Assembly (NCBI RefSeq): GCF_000238315.3
Contig: NZ_CP011925.1
Coordinates: forward strand, 1,170,805-1,234,804
Length of the DNA stretch: 64,000 bases
Direction of reading: 5' to 3'
From: Pseudoalteromonas piscicida
Lineage (GTDB): Bacteria; Pseudomonadota; Gammaproteobacteria; Enterobacterales; Alteromonadaceae
Of this stretch, positions 1 to 9,760 are shown in pieces. The first letter of the stretch is position 1; every line of letters begins with the position of its first letter. The translations under genes and the position numbers were made by a program. Below the pieces are notes generated by a model, which saw only the letters and a list, made by a program, of their open reading frames with translations, was not told where the DNA came from and did no database searches.

Positions 1-209
1 AATATTCATCTAAGAGACCCCAGTACAATTGAGCTTTAAGTTTAGCATTTTTATCGCTTTGTTCCCGTAGAAGTGCTACTAAATAAAAAATCTAATTGGT
101 GGTGAATTTTAAATTGAAATGTAATATTTCAACAATTGAAAGGTGGAAAGGTGGAATTTATATCTAATACTGTGTAGGCTAACTTTGAAATCAACTTAAA
201 GGCAAAACA
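1..209 (+). promoter_or_regulatory. Region upstream of the ilv leader; possible promoter
   Basis: No coding sequence is visible here. A possible promoter is TTGAAA at 136-141, followed after about 17-19 bases by TATATC/TATCTA at 159-166. That would start transcription about 30-40 bases before the leader peptide start at 210. The match is modest, and I see no clear Lrp-type array. Nothing else is recognised in bases 1-130. Confidence 0.3.
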
Positions 210-263
210 ATGACTAATTTCTTTCAACTAATCGTTCTCGTGGTGGTACTGGTCTCTTCATAG
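210..263 (+). CDS. ilv operon leader peptide (attenuator)
   Basis: This is a 17-residue peptide, MTNFFQLIVLVVVLVSS, ending at TAG 261-263. Nine of the ten residues from 7 to 16 are Leu, Ile or Val, the three branched-chain amino acids. It sits 37 bases upstream of a GC-rich terminator, and the acetolactate synthase genes follow. This is the classical layout of an amino-acid attenuator: ribosome stalling at Leu/Ile/Val codons when charged tRNA is scarce would prevent terminator folding. The peptide is too short for standard gene callers. Function is inferred from composition and position. Antiterminator pairing was not worked out. Confidence 0.85.
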   Translation: MTNFFQLIVLVVVLVSS

Positions 264-300
264 AGTTCAGCGGGGAGCTATTACTTGAAAGAAATACTCA

Positions 301-327
301 AACCCCGCAACCAGCGGGGTTTTTTTT
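301..327 (+). terminator. Attenuator terminator of the ilv leader
   Basis: The stem is AACCCCGC (301-308) with GCGGGGTT (314-321) around a 5-base loop, followed by a T-run to 327. It lies between the branched-chain-rich leader peptide and ilvI, so it is best read as the conditional terminator of the attenuator. Confidence 0.85.
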
Positions 328-374
328 GATTTTAGAAATATAACAGGCACGCACAGTCAACGAGGAATGAGGTA

Positions 375-2096
375 ATGGCAGAGCAATACAACGGCTCCGA
401 GCTAGTAGTAAAAGCATTGAGCGCATTAAAAGTAAAATACATATTTGGCTATCCCGGAGGGTCGGTTCTTGATCTTTATGATGCCTTGTTTCAGCAATCA
501 GATATTGAACATATCTTGGTTAGACATGAGCAAGCAGCGACCCACATGGCAGACGGTTACGCCAGAGCAACGGGAGACGTCGGTGTTGTCCTGGCGACCA
601 GTGGCCCTGGTGCCACTAACTGCATTACAGGGATCGCGACTGCTTATATGGATTCAATCCCAATGGTTGTACTCTCAGGGCAAGTACCTTCAAACCTAAT
701 CGGCGATGATGCGTTTCAAGAAACGGATATTGTTGGTTGCTCTCGCCCTATCGTTAAACACAGTTTTAACTGCCGCGACGCGACAAAAATCCCAGAAGTA
801 TTAGCTAAGGCATTTTATCTAGCAAACTCTGGTAGACCAGGACCGGTTGTAGTTGAGCTGCCAAAAGATATTTTGAACCCTGCGCTTAAATTCGATTATC
901 AGATGCCTGAACAGATTGATATGCGAACTTACAACCCGAGTGTAAAGGGGCATTCCAAGCAGATCCGCAAAGCGGTTGAAGCCATTATTGAAGCGAAGCG
1001 TTTGGTTATCTATTCTGGCGGCGGCATTATTCTTTCGAATACCTCGGAAAAACTAACTGAGCTGGTTGAGAAATTAAACGCGCCTATCACCAATACCCTA
1101 ATGGGTCTTGGCGGGATCAGTGGCACACATCCTAACTTTATTGGCATGTTAGGGATGCACGGAAGTCTTGAAGCGAATAAGGCGATGGCGAATGCCGATG
1201 TTATCTTAGCGTTAGGGGCGCGTTTTGATGACCGTGTGACCAATAACGTTAAGAAGTTTTGTCCGGATGCCAAAATTGTTCACGTTGATGTGGATCCAAC
1301 TTCAATTTCTAAGACCATTCAAGCGCATATTCCAGTTGTGGGCTGTTTAGATACAGTGATGGAGCAATTGCTACGCGGTATCGAAAAAAGCGAGAAGCGC
1401 ATCGACCGCGCTGCACAAGAAGATTGGTGGCAAGCAATTACCACATGGCGCTCTCAGAAGTGTTTGTCGTTTACAGCGGGTGTTGAAAAAATCAAGCCGC
1501 AAACGGTTATCGAAAAGCTATACCAAATGACCAGCGGTGACGCATATGTTTGCTCAGACGTAGGACAGCATCAAATGTTTGCAGCGCAGTACTACCCGTT
1601 TAAATCACCTCGTCAATGGATCAATTCAGGCGGTCTTGGCACCATGGGGTTTGGCTTACCTGCTGCGATGGGCGTAAAAATGGCATTCCCGCAAAGCGAA
1701 GTATTGTGCGTAACTGGAGACGGCTCAATTCAAATGAATATTCAGGAGCTTTCAACTTGTTTGCAATACGGCCTTGCTGTCAAAGTCATCTCGTTAAACA
1801 ACCGCTCGCTTGGTATGGTACGCCAATGGCAAGACATGATGTATGAGGGACGTCACGCAAGCTCTTATATGGAATCACTGCCTGATTTTGTTGCGCTTGC
1901 CGAGAGTTATGGTCATATCGGTATTCGGGTTGATAAGCCTGAGCAACTTGATGCAGCGCTGGAAAAAGCAATGTCGATTAAAGACCGACTTGTATTTTTA
2001 GATATTTTGGTCGATGAGTCAGAGCATGTGTATCCAATGCAAATTAAGCAAGGTGCGATAGACGAGATGTGGTTGAAAAAAGGAGTAAAAGCATAA
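375..2096 (+). CDS. ilvI: Acetolactate synthase large subunit
   Basis: This is the catalytic subunit of acetohydroxyacid synthase. It makes 2-acetolactate or 2-aceto-2-hydroxybutyrate from pyruvate, the first shared step of valine, leucine and isoleucine synthesis. The 573 residues match the usual IlvI length. Visible features are the N-terminal pyrimidine-binding domain with HEQAA (catalytic Glu about residue 52), the central domain with GARFDDRVT, and the C-terminal pyrophosphate-binding motif GDGSIQMN (residues 448-455) followed by NNRSLGM. The start follows a GAGGAATGAGGT purine stretch. Its stop codon overlaps the ilvH start (TAATG), indicating translational coupling. Control is probably by the upstream leader-peptide attenuator, unlike E. 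coli ilvIH, which is known for Lrp control. Confidence 0.95.
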   Translation: MAEQYNGSELVVKALSALKVKYIFGYPGGSVLDLYDALFQQSDIEHILVRHEQAATHMADGYARATGDVGVVLATSGPGATNCITGIATAYMDSIPMVVLSGQVPSNLIGDDAFQETDIVGCSRPIVKHSFNCRDATKIPEVLAKAFYLANSGRPGPVVVELPKDILNPALKFDYQMPEQIDMRTYNPSVKGHSKQIRKAVEAIIEAKRLVIYSGGGIILSNTSEKLTELVEKLNAPITNTLMGLGGISGTHPNFIGMLGMHGSLEANKAMANADVILALGARFDDRVTNNVKKFCPDAKIVHVDVDPTSISKTIQAHIPVVGCLDTVMEQLLRGIEKSEKRIDRAAQEDWWQAITTWRSQKCLSFTAGVEKIKPQTVIEKLYQMTSGDAYVCSDVGQHQMFAAQYYPFKSPRQWINSGGLGTMGFGLPAAMGVKMAFPQSEVLCVTGDGSIQMNIQELSTCLQYGLAVKVISLNNRSLGMVRQWQDMMYEGRHASSYMESLPDFVALAESYGHIGIRVDKPEQLDAALEKAMSIKDRLVFLDILVDESEHVYPMQIKQGAIDEMWLKKGVKA

Positions 2097-2593
2097 TGAG
2101 AAGAATATTATCGATTCTATTGGAGAATGAACCAGGTTCTCTTTCTCGTATTGTGGGTTTATTTTCTCAGCGTGCGTACAACATTGATAGCTTAACAGTA
2201 GGTACGACTGCAGACAAAACGCTATCTCGTATTACCATCACGACCCAAGGCGATGACCGCATTGTTGAACAAATCACTAAGCAAGTGAACAAGCTAGTGG
2301 ATGTGCTTAAGGTCATAGATTTAACTGATATGCAGCACATTGAAAGAGAGCTACTACTGGTAAAAGTCTATGCCAGAGACGAAGTAACACGAGCAGCTAT
2401 CAATCGTGTTGCTGAGGTGTTTCAAGCTAGCATTATAGATATGGGCAAACAAAGTTATATATTACAGATGGTAAGCTCAGCCGACCGTCTTGAGTCTTTC
2501 TTGGATCTATTACGTCACGAAAGCGACATTATTGAACTAGTGCGCTCTGGCGCGGTAGGTATTGGCCGTGGTGACAAAGCGCTGAAAGGATAA
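2096..2593 (+). CDS. ilvH: Acetolactate synthase small (regulatory) subunit
   Basis: This is the ACT-domain regulatory subunit that stabilises the large subunit and gives valine feedback inhibition. It has 165 residues starting [19 protein letters not shown], very close to E. coli IlvH, with the conserved FSQRAYNIDSLTVG stretch in the ACT domain and ARSGxVG-like RSGAVGIGRGDK at the C-terminus. I chose the ATG at 2096, which overlaps the ilvI stop, over an in-frame start 27 bases upstream inside ilvI, because family members begin at this MRRIL sequence. Confidence 0.95.
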   Translation: MRRILSILLENEPGSLSRIVGLFSQRAYNIDSLTVGTTADKTLSRITITTQGDDRIVEQITKQVNKLVDVLKVIDLTDMQHIERELLLVKVYARDEVTRAAINRVAEVFQASIIDMGKQSYILQMVSSADRLESFLDLLRHESDIIELVRSGAVGIGRGDKALKG

Positions 2594-2742
2594 AACCACT
2601 TACCTTTTAGCTGTCACTGTGATCTTTTTGGGCGGGTGAGCACGTTGTGTTACGTACAACCCGCTTCAGCTGTTATGCATGGCGGCTTCGATTTACTCTC
2701 ATTAGGTTACTGGCTATAATCTCGTTTTTATCAAGTTAGATT

Positions 2743-3249
2743 ATGCACATGGAACTCGAACGCTTCTGGCAGCTTGTCACCGCCCCCGATCATTCAAACG
2801 ATAATGAATATTTAAAAACGCGTTTATCACCGTTAAGCTCAGAAGAAATTGCTCAGTTCGATGCATTATATACCAAAGAACTAAGAGCACTGTGGCATTG
2901 GGATAACTGGAAAGTGGCCTACGTGATTGCAGGCTGTAATAGCGAATATGACTTCTTGGATTTTTGTAATTGGATCATCAGTCGTGGCCCTGAAGCGGTA
3001 AGCGTACTCACTGCGGAACCAGACGAATTAGCTAATAAGTTTGCTATTCCGAATAAAGACGACCTGCCCTACCCGTTTATTGACGAATTAGATTTAGTTG
3101 CAGGGTTGCTTTTTGAAGAAAAAAATCAAGACGAACTTCCGTATCACAGTGTCGTGAACTTTCCGCCGCAAGGTAAAAAGTTTAAAAATAAACCAAAACA
3201 GTTAAAGGCTGAACTACCTCAACTTTTTGGTCAATATTGGCTTGGATAA
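2743..3249 (+). CDS. DUF4240 domain protein
   Basis: This is a 168-residue soluble protein of unknown function. Residues about 4-110 fit the DUF4240 pattern: an N-terminal FW, an L-SxEEI-xF segment, a central LWHWDNWKVAYVI, then FLDFCNWIISRGPEAV and a PDELA tail. No catalytic residue is known for the family. It has no signal peptide or membrane segment. The start could be Met1 or Met3 (ATGCACATG), and no strong ribosome binding site decides it. It appears to be a single-gene unit downstream of ilvH. Confidence 0.7.
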   Translation: MHMELERFWQLVTAPDHSNDNEYLKTRLSPLSSEEIAQFDALYTKELRALWHWDNWKVAYVIAGCNSEYDFLDFCNWIISRGPEAVSVLTAEPDELANKFAIPNKDDLPYPFIDELDLVAGLLFEEKNQDELPYHSVVNFPPQGKKFKNKPKQLKAELPQLFGQYWLG

Positions 3250-3630
3250 GGTTTAGTTTATTGTTTTATTTGATGGGTTTTAGTTGTTCTAGAATTAGAC
3301 GCTGAAACTCATTATTACCATCACCATCGCAAAATACCACCGCTCCAGATAGCCTATCAATCCTTCTCGTCTAACTTACCAAAATGACTTTGCTAAAAAC
3401 ACAACCTCTTGTTAAGTCTTAAGCAGTGGAATACTATGCTTATTACCTATTTCGGGAGCAAAAAAGAATAGTGAACTTAAACATTGATTCTTTTCTGCCT
3501 CTCTGTCCATTTCTTAATTTTTTTGAGTGAAAAACACCTAAGTTGAAGTTGCGATTTTATGCGCGTATTTCGATTAATAAAAAGCTTATACATGAATTCC
3601 TTGGCTGGTAGCCATATATGATTGCTGCCA
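3250..3630. other. Intergenic region, no feature recognised
   Basis: About 380 bases separate the DUF4240 gene from the small minus-strand gene ending at 3631. The minus-strand frame crossing 3477-3761 overlaps the better-supported 3631-3885 gene and starts inside it, so I do not treat it as coding. I see no clear terminator or repeat. Confidence 0.4.
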
Positions 3631-3885
3631 TTAACAACTTCCGCCATCTCCACCATTGCAGCCACCATCCCCTCCTGAATTGCCGAAAAAGCCTCCCCCA
3701 TCACCATTCGTTCTGCCCGTATAGTTGCCAGAGCCTCCAAAGGAAGAAGTAACTTTACCAACCAACAAGATTAGCAATAGGCCTGATAAAATGGGACTAA
3801 AGATCCCTTCAAACCCTGATGAAGAAGAAAAGTCAGTGAAAAATGAGAATAATGCTAACCCTACGACGTAGATTAAAGTTTTCAT
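3631..3885 (-). CDS. Small Gly/Cys-rich membrane or exported protein
   Basis: This is an 84-residue predicted protein. A hydrophobic N-terminus (residues about 3-16) may be a signal or membrane anchor, and a second hydrophobic segment spans about residues 30-44 (ILSGLLLILLVG). The Gly/Asn/Asp-rich tail ends GGDGGCNGGDGGSC. A purine-rich AGAGAGCGGA lies just before the ATG. I do not recognise a family. The IS3-family element ends 45 bases upstream of the start, in the same transcriptional direction, so the native promoter may be displaced or transcription may enter from the IS. It could be a chance ORF, but the N-terminus and composition look real. Confidence 0.5.
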   Translation of the reverse strand: MKTLIYVVGLALFSFFTDFSSSSGFEGIFSPILSGLLLILLVGKVTSSFGGSGNYTGRTNGDGGGFFGNSGGDGGCNGGDGGSC

Positions 3886-3926
3886 ATTTTCCGCTCTCTA
3901 TTGGAGTATCATAGGTTATTAGTACT

Positions 3927-3930
3927 AATA
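3927..3930 (+). repeat. Target-site duplication AATA, left copy
   Basis: AATA directly borders the left inverted repeat of the IS3-family element. The same four bases follow the right inverted repeat at 5120-5123. A 4-bp duplication is what the IS407 group of IS3 elements normally makes. Confidence 0.75.
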
Positions 3931-3970
3931 TGTAACTCCACCCAATTTAGTACAGCTATTTCGTAGAATT

Positions 3971-4708
3971 TTATGCAGCCTCAAGATAACCAATTGGTGT
4001 CATATCGCCAAGTGAATCATGTGGTCGCTCATAATTATAAATATCTAACCACTCATCTGTGATTTCACGTACTTCTTGCAGTGACTCAAACAAGTATAAA
4101 TCGAGCACTTCTTCACGATAACTTCGGTTAAACCTTTCCACAAAACCATTTTGGTAAGGACTGCCAGGCTCTATGAATTCCAACTTGATGTCATTTTTCA
4201 TTGCCCAATCTTCGAGTACCGTTGAAGTAAATTCTGGACCATTATCCACTCTAATCTGCTTTGGTTTTCCTCGCCAAGCAATAATTTGTTGTAGCGTTCT
4301 AATGACTCGTGCAGAAGTTAAGCTTGTATCGACCTCAATCGCCAGTGCTTGTCGGTTGAAATCATCCAGCACATTCAGTGTTCTAAAACGATGTCCATAG
4401 ATTAATGCGTCACTCATAAAGTCCATTGACCACGATTCATTATGTTGTGTCGGTGCACTTAATGGTTCAGGTGTTCTTGTTGGAACACGGCGCTTTCCTT
4501 TACGTCTCAAGTTTAGTTTTAGCATGCTGTAAACGCGTTCAACACGCTTTTTATTCCACGACTTACCTTTATTACGAAGCCTTTTGAATAGCTTAGGCAG
4601 CCCCCACCTAGGATGGCGCTCTACCAGCGCAAGTAATGCGTCGATAACTTCATCATCTAACGGCCGTTTATGTTTGTAATAAAAAACTGAGCGGCTTAGC
4701 CCTGCCAC
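3971..4708 (-). CDS. IS3-family transposase OrfB (DDE integrase domain)
   Basis: This is the catalytic part of the transposase. The open frame from the GTG at 4708 gives 245 residues with a helical HTH_21-type region (PRWGLPKLFKRLRNKG) and the DDE core: the first Asp in WSMDFMSD, the second in IRVDNGPEFTS, and Glu in NGFVERFNRSYREE. The frame stays open upstream to the slippery run near 4790. The functional product is therefore probably the OrfAB fusion made by -1 frameshifting, and the GTG start is only a convenience. Confidence 0.9.
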   Translation of the reverse strand: MAGLSRSVFYYKHKRPLDDEVIDALLALVERHPRWGLPKLFKRLRNKGKSWNKKRVERVYSMLKLNLRRKGKRRVPTRTPEPLSAPTQHNESWSMDFMSDALIYGHRFRTLNVLDDFNRQALAIEVDTSLTSARVIRTLQQIIAWRGKPKQIRVDNGPEFTSTVLEDWAMKNDIKLEFIEPGSPYQNGFVERFNRSYREEVLDLYLFESLQEVREITDEWLDIYNYERPHDSLGDMTPIGYLEAA

Positions 4709-4782
4709 TTCACAAGCAAATGCGACGCTGACGTTAAATTGAGCTCTTAAATGCTCTACCCAAGCTCTGCGCCTACTTGTTT

Positions 4783-5049
4783 TTACAGCTTTTTTGCGAT
4801 GATATCCTCAAGCATCGAGTGCTTTAGGCTAAGCGTTGCAAACATATCTTTTAGCTTACGGTTTTCTTCTTCAAGCTCTTTGAGGCGTTTAACATCAGAC
4901 GCTTCCATACCACCATACTTTGAGCGCCATTTGTAAAATGTACTTTGGCCGATACCGTGTTTACGGCAGATTTCAGGCACAGGAATACCCGCCTCAGCTT
5001 CTTTGATCATGCTGACAATTTGAGTTTCGGTGAACTTGCTTTTTCTCAT
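4783..5049 (-). CDS. IS3-family transposase OrfA (helix-turn-helix)
   Basis: The 88-residue DNA-binding subunit starts MRKSKFTETQIVSMIKEAE, with an HTH (PEICRKHGIGQSTFYKWRSKY) and a C-terminal leucine-zipper-like coiled coil (RLKELEEENRKLKDMF). The last sense codons read GCA AAA AAG CTG TAA. The A AAA AAG heptamer is a canonical -1 frameshift site and leads straight into the orfB frame. Confidence 0.9.
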   Translation of the reverse strand: MRKSKFTETQIVSMIKEAEAGIPVPEICRKHGIGQSTFYKWRSKYGGMEASDVKRLKELEEENRKLKDMFATLSLKHSMLEDIIAKKL

Positions 5050-5119
5050 CGTAAATTTTCCTATTTTAGTTAATGGAAAATTCTACTTATGAACTGTTTC
5101 ATTTTTTGGGGGAGTTACA

Positions 5120-5123
5120 AATA
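5120..5123 (+). repeat. Target-site duplication AATA, right copy
   Basis: It matches 3927-3930 at the other end of the IS3-family element. Confidence 0.75.
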
Positions 5124-5469
5124 TACCTTGTAATGCTGAAACCGTCACCGTCCTCTTATAACTGTCTGGCAGGTGAATTCTAAACCTAATAAGTAATACT
5201 GATCGTAAGCTCATTTATGCACTGGTAAAAATTAGCTGATACTTATACCGTCAGTATCCCTTGGTAATCACGCAAAAAACAGATCAAATATTTACACCAA
5301 TAATTCGCACTTTCAAAAGTCCCCCAGCATTGATGCAAATGGTGGTAGGCGTCACCAATTCCCGTTAACGGCTGAATGAAATTACAGCTATAGGCTCAGG
5401 TATTCTTTGGCAGATAAAAACGCCAAAGTACACGTTCGAGCTATCTGAAGTTCATATTACTTCGTCTTG
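5124..5469. other. Intergenic region, no feature recognised
   Basis: About 345 bases lie between the IS right end and the GNAT gene. There is no ORF, RNA or clear terminator that I can support. It is probably the pre-insertion upstream sequence of the small 3631-3885 gene together with the downstream region of the GNAT gene. Confidence 0.4.
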
Positions 5470-5919
5470 CTAGTACTGCCCTTTTATACGAACCATTTCA
5501 TTCGCATACACTGACTCGCCATTATATTCAGTGAGAAATTCATCAGACACTTCGAATCCGTATGCCTTGTATAACTCCTTTGCAGGCTCATTTGTCTTGG
5601 CGGCAAAAAGGTTCGCCTTGCCGCATATTTGTGACAAAAGGAATTCAAGTATTTTTCTTCCGATTCCGTTTCCTCTAGCACTAGGGCAAACAAATAGTGC
5701 TCTAATCTCTGACCCAAATATTGCTCCAAACCCAAGAATATTCCCATCATCAAAAACGTATATCTTTGATTCCTTCAGCGCTGGTAGTCTCTTTTCATCA
5801 TTTTCTAGAGGCAAGAGCTTAAATGTCTTTTTCTCAAAACGAAGCTCATCCAGTTTAGATTTCGAATAGATCTCAAAAATTCTCGGATAGTCTTCCTCTG
5901 TCAACTCTCGAATATTCAT
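5470..5919 (-). CDS. GNAT-family N-acetyltransferase
   Basis: This is a 149-residue acetyl-CoA-dependent acetyltransferase of unknown substrate. It starts MNIRELTEEDYPRIFEIY, the usual GNAT beta1/alpha1. Beta4 is IRALFVCPSARG, followed by the acetyl-CoA pyrophosphate loop RGNGIGRKILEFLL (about residues 82-95). The C-terminal ELYKAYGFEVSDEF is the typical LYxxxGF motif. Domain coverage is complete. It ends 6 bases after the start-side neighbour's stop region (the chemoreceptor gene starts at 7920 and ends at 5926), so the two could share a transcript with the chemoreceptor first. Confidence 0.85.
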   Translation of the reverse strand: MNIRELTEEDYPRIFEIYSKSKLDELRFEKKTFKLLPLENDEKRLPALKESKIYVFDDGNILGFGAIFGSEIRALFVCPSARGNGIGRKILEFLLSQICGKANLFAAKTNEPAKELYKAYGFEVSDEFLTEYNGESVYANEMVRIKGQY

Positions 5920-5925
5920 AGGGTG

Positions 5926-7920
5926 CTAGCTCTTATCTATTTTAAATATATCCATTGTGCGTTGTAGCGTATCGCTATTTAGTTTCATATCTTTAAACAA
6001 TTCATTTAACGCTTTCGATGTATCTAATTCATGGTTTGCGGCTTCAAGCACTGCGGCGGTGTTTTGTGATATATCGGCGGCGACTTCTGATTGTTCGCAG
6101 GCTGCGGTGGCAACTGAGGTCGTGAGTTTTTCAACATGTGTACTGTGTTCGTTTACTCTGAGCGATACTTTACGCGTTTCTTCTACTTCGTTCATGGTAT
6201 TTTGTGTGAGCAGTGTGTTTTCTCTGATTGATTTCACAACGCTTTGGCTTATTTCTGACAAGCTAAGTAACAGTGTGGAAATTTGCTCTGAAGATTGTTT
6301 ACTGTTGTTTGCAAGTCCACGCACTTCATCGGCTACAACTGCAAAGCCACGACCGTGCTCGCCTGCGCGGGCTGCTTCTATTGCGGCATTGAGTGCAAGC
6401 AAGTTAGTTTGCTCGGCAACACTGCGAATGGAGTCCAAGATAGTATTTATCTCAGAAACTTGCTTTTCCATACTCGCGGCCATCTCGTCGACGGTGTTCA
6501 TACTCATCGAGAGGGTTTTCATGGTGTCTAAGTTCTTTTGGTTGTCTGCAAGTAATTGCTGTGATTCGATGTTAAGTTGGTCGCTGGCATCTAGTGTATC
6601 TTGCGCGAGTTTTGCGATTTCTTGGCTGGTTGCGGCCATTTCTTCTATTGCAACCGCAATGGAAGATGCCATGCCTTGGGTTTTTTGTGCATCCTCATTG
6701 ACATTAGAGGCTGCTAAATGCATTTTTTCGCCAAGCCTTGTACCTACCTGTACGGACTTGGCTAAGCCAACCATTAAATCTTTAAACGCATAAATCGTAT
6801 TGTAAATTGACTCGGAGATTTGCCCAAGTTCGTCGCGAGTGTTTAAGCGCATATCTAAAGTTAAGTCGCCCTCTTCAGCTACACGTTTTAATATGCTTGT
6901 TAATTGTGAAAGCTCTGAGCGTAGTGAGCGAATGAGGTGAAAGTTGACGAGCGCGATAAAGCTGAGAACGATGACAAAAAGCACAAACATTAAGATACTT
7001 TCAAATGCGATATCTGATTTGTGCTTTTGGCTATCTTTAATTGTCATTTCCCATACGGAATCGAGTTTGGTCTTGAACTTACCGATTAAACTTGTCGCAG
7101 CAGAAAACCACTCGGCACTTGAAGGTAAGCGACTAAAGTCAACTTGCCCTTGGCTTTCAAGAGTATCAAGAATTTGATTGAACGCTTTTGCCTCGCTTGA
7201 AGATAAAATAGTTTGTACGTTGCTTTGGCCTGTGCCTTCGAGTGCGGTTTTTAATTGATGTAATGACATCTCTAGCTGTTGGCGATAGTACTTGATATCG
7301 TCTTTGAGGGTGTCTGACATTGCTTTTTTCGCAAGCACACCATTCACTTTGCCACGGATCTGTCCAAGGCGCTCTTTACTTTGGGCAATAAGGAAAGCAA
7401 TAGAAAGTTCAGAAGATAGGGTTCTATCTGATACGTAGGCTTGAATTTTTGCAGCCGTATTTAATGAAACTTGATTAAGTTTGCTGTAGTAAGCAAAGGC
7501 ATTACTGCCATTCTTCCTGTCGACCTCATCTCTTACGCGGTTCTTATTGGCTTCCACTTCAAAAATATAAGGTAACCACTTTTGTACATTTTTATCTTTA
7601 AGAAACAGTGAAGAGTGAATACTTTTTAGGGTTGATATTGTTTGGTCGGCAATTTCACGTTGCTCGTCGACTTTTCGTTTATTATCACTACTTGGATTAC
7701 CAAGGAACCCTGCCGTTAAGCCGCGCTCTACCGCATGGTGATGCGCTACTTTCTCAATGGCGTCGAGTAAAACGACATAGTTGATATCTTGATCGGCCGC
7801 ATTGTACTGTCTCCAGTTATTCAAAACGTTTTTGCCAACTAAAAATAGTAAAAATGCAAGCAGCGAGATAGAACTTATCATCGTGAGCTGCATAATCGAA
7901 AATCTTTTCAAAATACCCAT
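5926..7920 (-). CDS. Methyl-accepting chemotaxis protein with NIT sensor domain
   Basis: This is a 664-residue transmembrane chemoreceptor. TM1 is about residues 13-30. The periplasmic region (about 40-300) contains the NIT-domain signature [15 protein letters not shown], a family linked to nitrate/nitrite sensing in other bacteria. TM2 ([16 protein letters not shown]) is near residues 310-328, then a HAMP domain (about 330-385) and the cytoplasmic signalling hairpin with [21 protein letters not shown]. It signals to CheA/CheW, which are not in this window. The ATG has a GGAGAG ribosome binding site 5 bases upstream. Nitrate as ligand is an inference from the domain only. Confidence 0.9.
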   Translation of the reverse strand: MGILKRFSIMQLTMISSISLLAFLLFLVGKNVLNNWRQYNAADQDINYVVLLDAIEKVAHHHAVERGLTAGFLGNPSSDNKRKVDEQREIADQTISTLKSIHSSLFLKDKNVQKWLPYIFEVEANKNRVRDEVDRKNGSNAFAYYSKLNQVSLNTAAKIQAYVSDRTLSSELSIAFLIAQSKERLGQIRGKVNGVLAKKAMSDTLKDDIKYYRQQLEMSLHQLKTALEGTGQSNVQTILSSSEAKAFNQILDTLESQGQVDFSRLPSSAEWFSAATSLIGKFKTKLDSVWEMTIKDSQKHKSDIAFESILMFVLFVIVLSFIALVNFHLIRSLRSELSQLTSILKRVAEEGDLTLDMRLNTRDELGQISESIYNTIYAFKDLMVGLAKSVQVGTRLGEKMHLAASNVNEDAQKTQGMASSIAVAIEEMAATSQEIAKLAQDTLDASDQLNIESQQLLADNQKNLDTMKTLSMSMNTVDEMAASMEKQVSEINTILDSIRSVAEQTNLLALNAAIEAARAGEHGRGFAVVADEVRGLANNSKQSSEQISTLLLSLSEISQSVVKSIRENTLLTQNTMNEVEETRKVSLRVNEHSTHVEKLTTSVATAACEQSEVAADISQNTAAVLEAANHELDTSKALNELFKDMKLNSDTLQRTMDIFKIDKS

Positions 7921-8153
7921 TCGTCTCTCCGTAGCGCGAGCGTAGATTATTGTTTAATCGAGGTAACTATAGCCCAACAAAATTAAGGTGAGATATTTTG
8001 TAACAAACATCGTGATAGATTTAGCGTTTTGAGGCAGTAAGGATATGATAAATGTTACTTGAAGTAATTTTTCTGAAAACAAATGGTAATGCAGTGTTGC
8101 TACCTTCTTGTTGCTAATAATGGTATTGGCGTCAAAATTAAATAGAGGAATGT

Positions 8154-8498
8154 ATGAAAGGATTTATCAAACTAATGTTAGTGAGCCTTGCGCTTATCTC
8201 TTTGAAGTCATATGCGGTTGTATTTACGTGTAAAGGTATCGTGTACGACCTTTACTCAAAAGGTGACAACCGTTATGAAGTAAGGTTTGAGCGTGAATCT
8301 GGTTTCGACCTTGAGCCTGTTGTTATCTATCCAGAACAGCACTACCTTTTGGCTCCGGTTTTAGATGCTATCCGCGAAGGCGAAAAATACCGCACCGTAT
8401 ATCGCTTAGTCATTGAAAATAGGGATAGCGGTGACACTCGATGCCACGATGGTGAGAGTGAAAACGCCTTAATCGGTCTTACAAAAGTCATCGATTAA
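8154..8498 (+). CDS. Small secreted protein of unknown function
   Basis: The 114-residue protein has a clear signal peptide (MKGFIKLMLVSLALISLKSYA, cleavage about residue 21-22). Two cysteines in the mature part, at FTCKG and TRCHDG, could form a disulfide. No domain is recognised. A GAGGA ribosome binding site precedes the ATG, and a strong terminator follows at 8504, so it is a single-gene unit. It has the periplasmic small-protein style common in Alteromonadales. Confidence 0.7.
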   Translation: MKGFIKLMLVSLALISLKSYAVVFTCKGIVYDLYSKGDNRYEVRFERESGFDLEPVVIYPEQHYLLAPVLDAIREGEKYRTVYRLVIENRDSGDTRCHDGESENALIGLTKVID

Positions 8499-8503
8499 AA
8501 AGC

Positions 8504-8526
8504 AAAAGGCGCCAACGGCGCCTTTT
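8504..8526. terminator. Bidirectional intrinsic terminator
   Basis: AAAAGGCGCC (8504-8513) and GGCGCCTTTT (8517-8526) form a perfect 10-bp stem with a 3-base loop. It lies between the convergent 8154-8498 gene and asd and has T-runs in both directions. Confidence 0.9.
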
Positions 8527-8530
8527 GAAA

Positions 8531-9646
8531 TTAACCTGTAATGATCCTTAACATTCTACGAAGTGGCTCTGCCGCCCCCCATAAAAGTTGATCACCAACA
8601 GTAAATGCACTGATATATTTTTCACCCATTGTGAGCTTTCTTATCCTGCCTACAGGAATACTCAGTGTGCCAGTGACATTTACAGGAGTTAGCTCTTTTG
8701 CCGTAATATCACGCTCATTTGGAATAACGCGCACCCATTCATTATGTGCCGCTAGAATTTCCTCTATTTCTTCGACGCTTCGATTTTCACGTAACTTGAT
8801 GGTGAGTGCTTGTGAATGACAGCGCATCGCGCCAATTCGTACACACAATCCGTCGATAGGAATAGGTTGCTTTGACGAGCCAAGGATTTTGTTTGCTTCT
8901 ACTTGTGCTTTCCACTCTTCTTTACTTTGACCAGACGGCATTGGAACGTCAATCCACGGAATTAAGCTGCCGGCCAACGGCACACCAAATTGATCTTGTG
9001 GTAAAGATTCATCTTTGATTTTTTCCGCCACAAGCTTATCAATTTCTAAGATGGCTGAACTTGGGTTGTCGAGTTGTGCTTTAACCGAGCAGTGGATCTC
9101 ACCCATTTGAGTGATGAGTTCACGCATATTTCTCGCGCCTGCACCTGATGCCGCTTGATAGGTCATTGGGCTCACCCACTCTATTAAGTCTTGCTCGAAT
9201 AAACCACCAAGCGCAAGTAGCATAAGAGAAACCGTGCAATTACCACCGACAAAGGTTTTTACACCTTGTTCAAGACCTTGTTGAATGACATCTTTGTTGA
9301 CAGGATCAAGCACAATAATACTGTCTTTTTCCATTCTCAGTGCTGAGGCTGCATCTATCCAATAGCCTTCCCAGCCCTGTTCACGCAATGAAGGATATAC
9401 AGATTTGGTATAATCTCCACCTTGGCAGGAGATGATAATATCCATTTCGCTAAGCGATTGAATATCGCTAGCGTCTTGAAGCGGCTTTGGCTCACCACCG
9501 CCTTTAACAACAGGGCCGAGTTGACCTGCTTGTGAGGTAGTAAAGAAGTGTGGATCAATGACATCAAAGTCATTTTCTTGCTGCATACGCTCCATTAGCA
9601 CGGAGCCAACCATTCCACGCCAGCCGACGAGTCCTACTTTTTTCAT
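8531..9646 (-). CDS. asd: Aspartate-semialdehyde dehydrogenase
   Basis: It reduces L-aspartyl-4-phosphate with NADPH to aspartate semialdehyde, the branch point to lysine/diaminopimelate, threonine and methionine. The 371 residues closely follow E. coli Asd (367). It starts [20 protein letters not shown] (nucleotide-binding loop), has the catalytic cysteine in [10 protein letters not shown] (Cys137), a conserved RCHSQA histidine region, and ends in [17 protein letters not shown]. It is normally an essential gene, which bears on the nature of this replicon. The promoter region upstream (9647-10040) contains a separate terminator hairpin at 9761. Confidence 0.97.
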   Translation of the reverse strand: MKKVGLVGWRGMVGSVLMERMQQENDFDVIDPHFFTTSQAGQLGPVVKGGGEPKPLQDASDIQSLSEMDIIISCQGGDYTKSVYPSLREQGWEGYWIDAASALRMEKDSIIVLDPVNKDVIQQGLEQGVKTFVGGNCTVSLMLLALGGLFEQDLIEWVSPMTYQAASGAGARNMRELITQMGEIHCSVKAQLDNPSSAILEIDKLVAEKIKDESLPQDQFGVPLAGSLIPWIDVPMPSGQSKEEWKAQVEANKILGSSKQPIPIDGLCVRIGAMRCHSQALTIKLRENRSVEEIEEILAAHNEWVRVIPNERDITAKELTPVNVTGTLSIPVGRIRKLTMGEKYISAFTVGDQLLWGAAEPLRRMLRIITG

Positions 9647-9760
9647 GTTATGTGCCTTAATTCTTGATTATACGGATCATTGCGTGAGTCGTATGTCTAG
9701 ATGGCTACCATAGCAAAAGAATACGCGGTGGACTAGCTAGAAATTAGGAATTTAATAAAT

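Larger units (their letters stand above)
3931..5119 (-). mobile_element. Complete IS3-family insertion sequence (IS407-like group)
   Basis: The 1189-bp element is bounded by imperfect inverted repeats: TGTAACTCCACCCAA at 3931 and the reverse complement of a TTGGGGGAGTTACA end at 5119. It is flanked by AATA direct repeats. It contains orfA (4783-5049) and orfB (3971-4708) on the minus strand, joined by an A_AAA_AAG slippery site. All transposase parts and both ends appear intact, so it may be active and recently inserted. The group assignment rests on the OrfA sequence style and the 4-bp duplication. An exact IS name needs a database. Confidence 0.9.

Noticed and set aside
2594..2742. Possible terminator hairpin after ilvH (GCGGGT...ACCCGC)
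   Set aside because: The pairing is interrupted and no T-run follows, so it is not listed as a terminator.
3477..3761. 94-codon minus-strand ORF
   Set aside because: It begins inside the better-supported 3631-3885 gene in another frame and has no features of its own.
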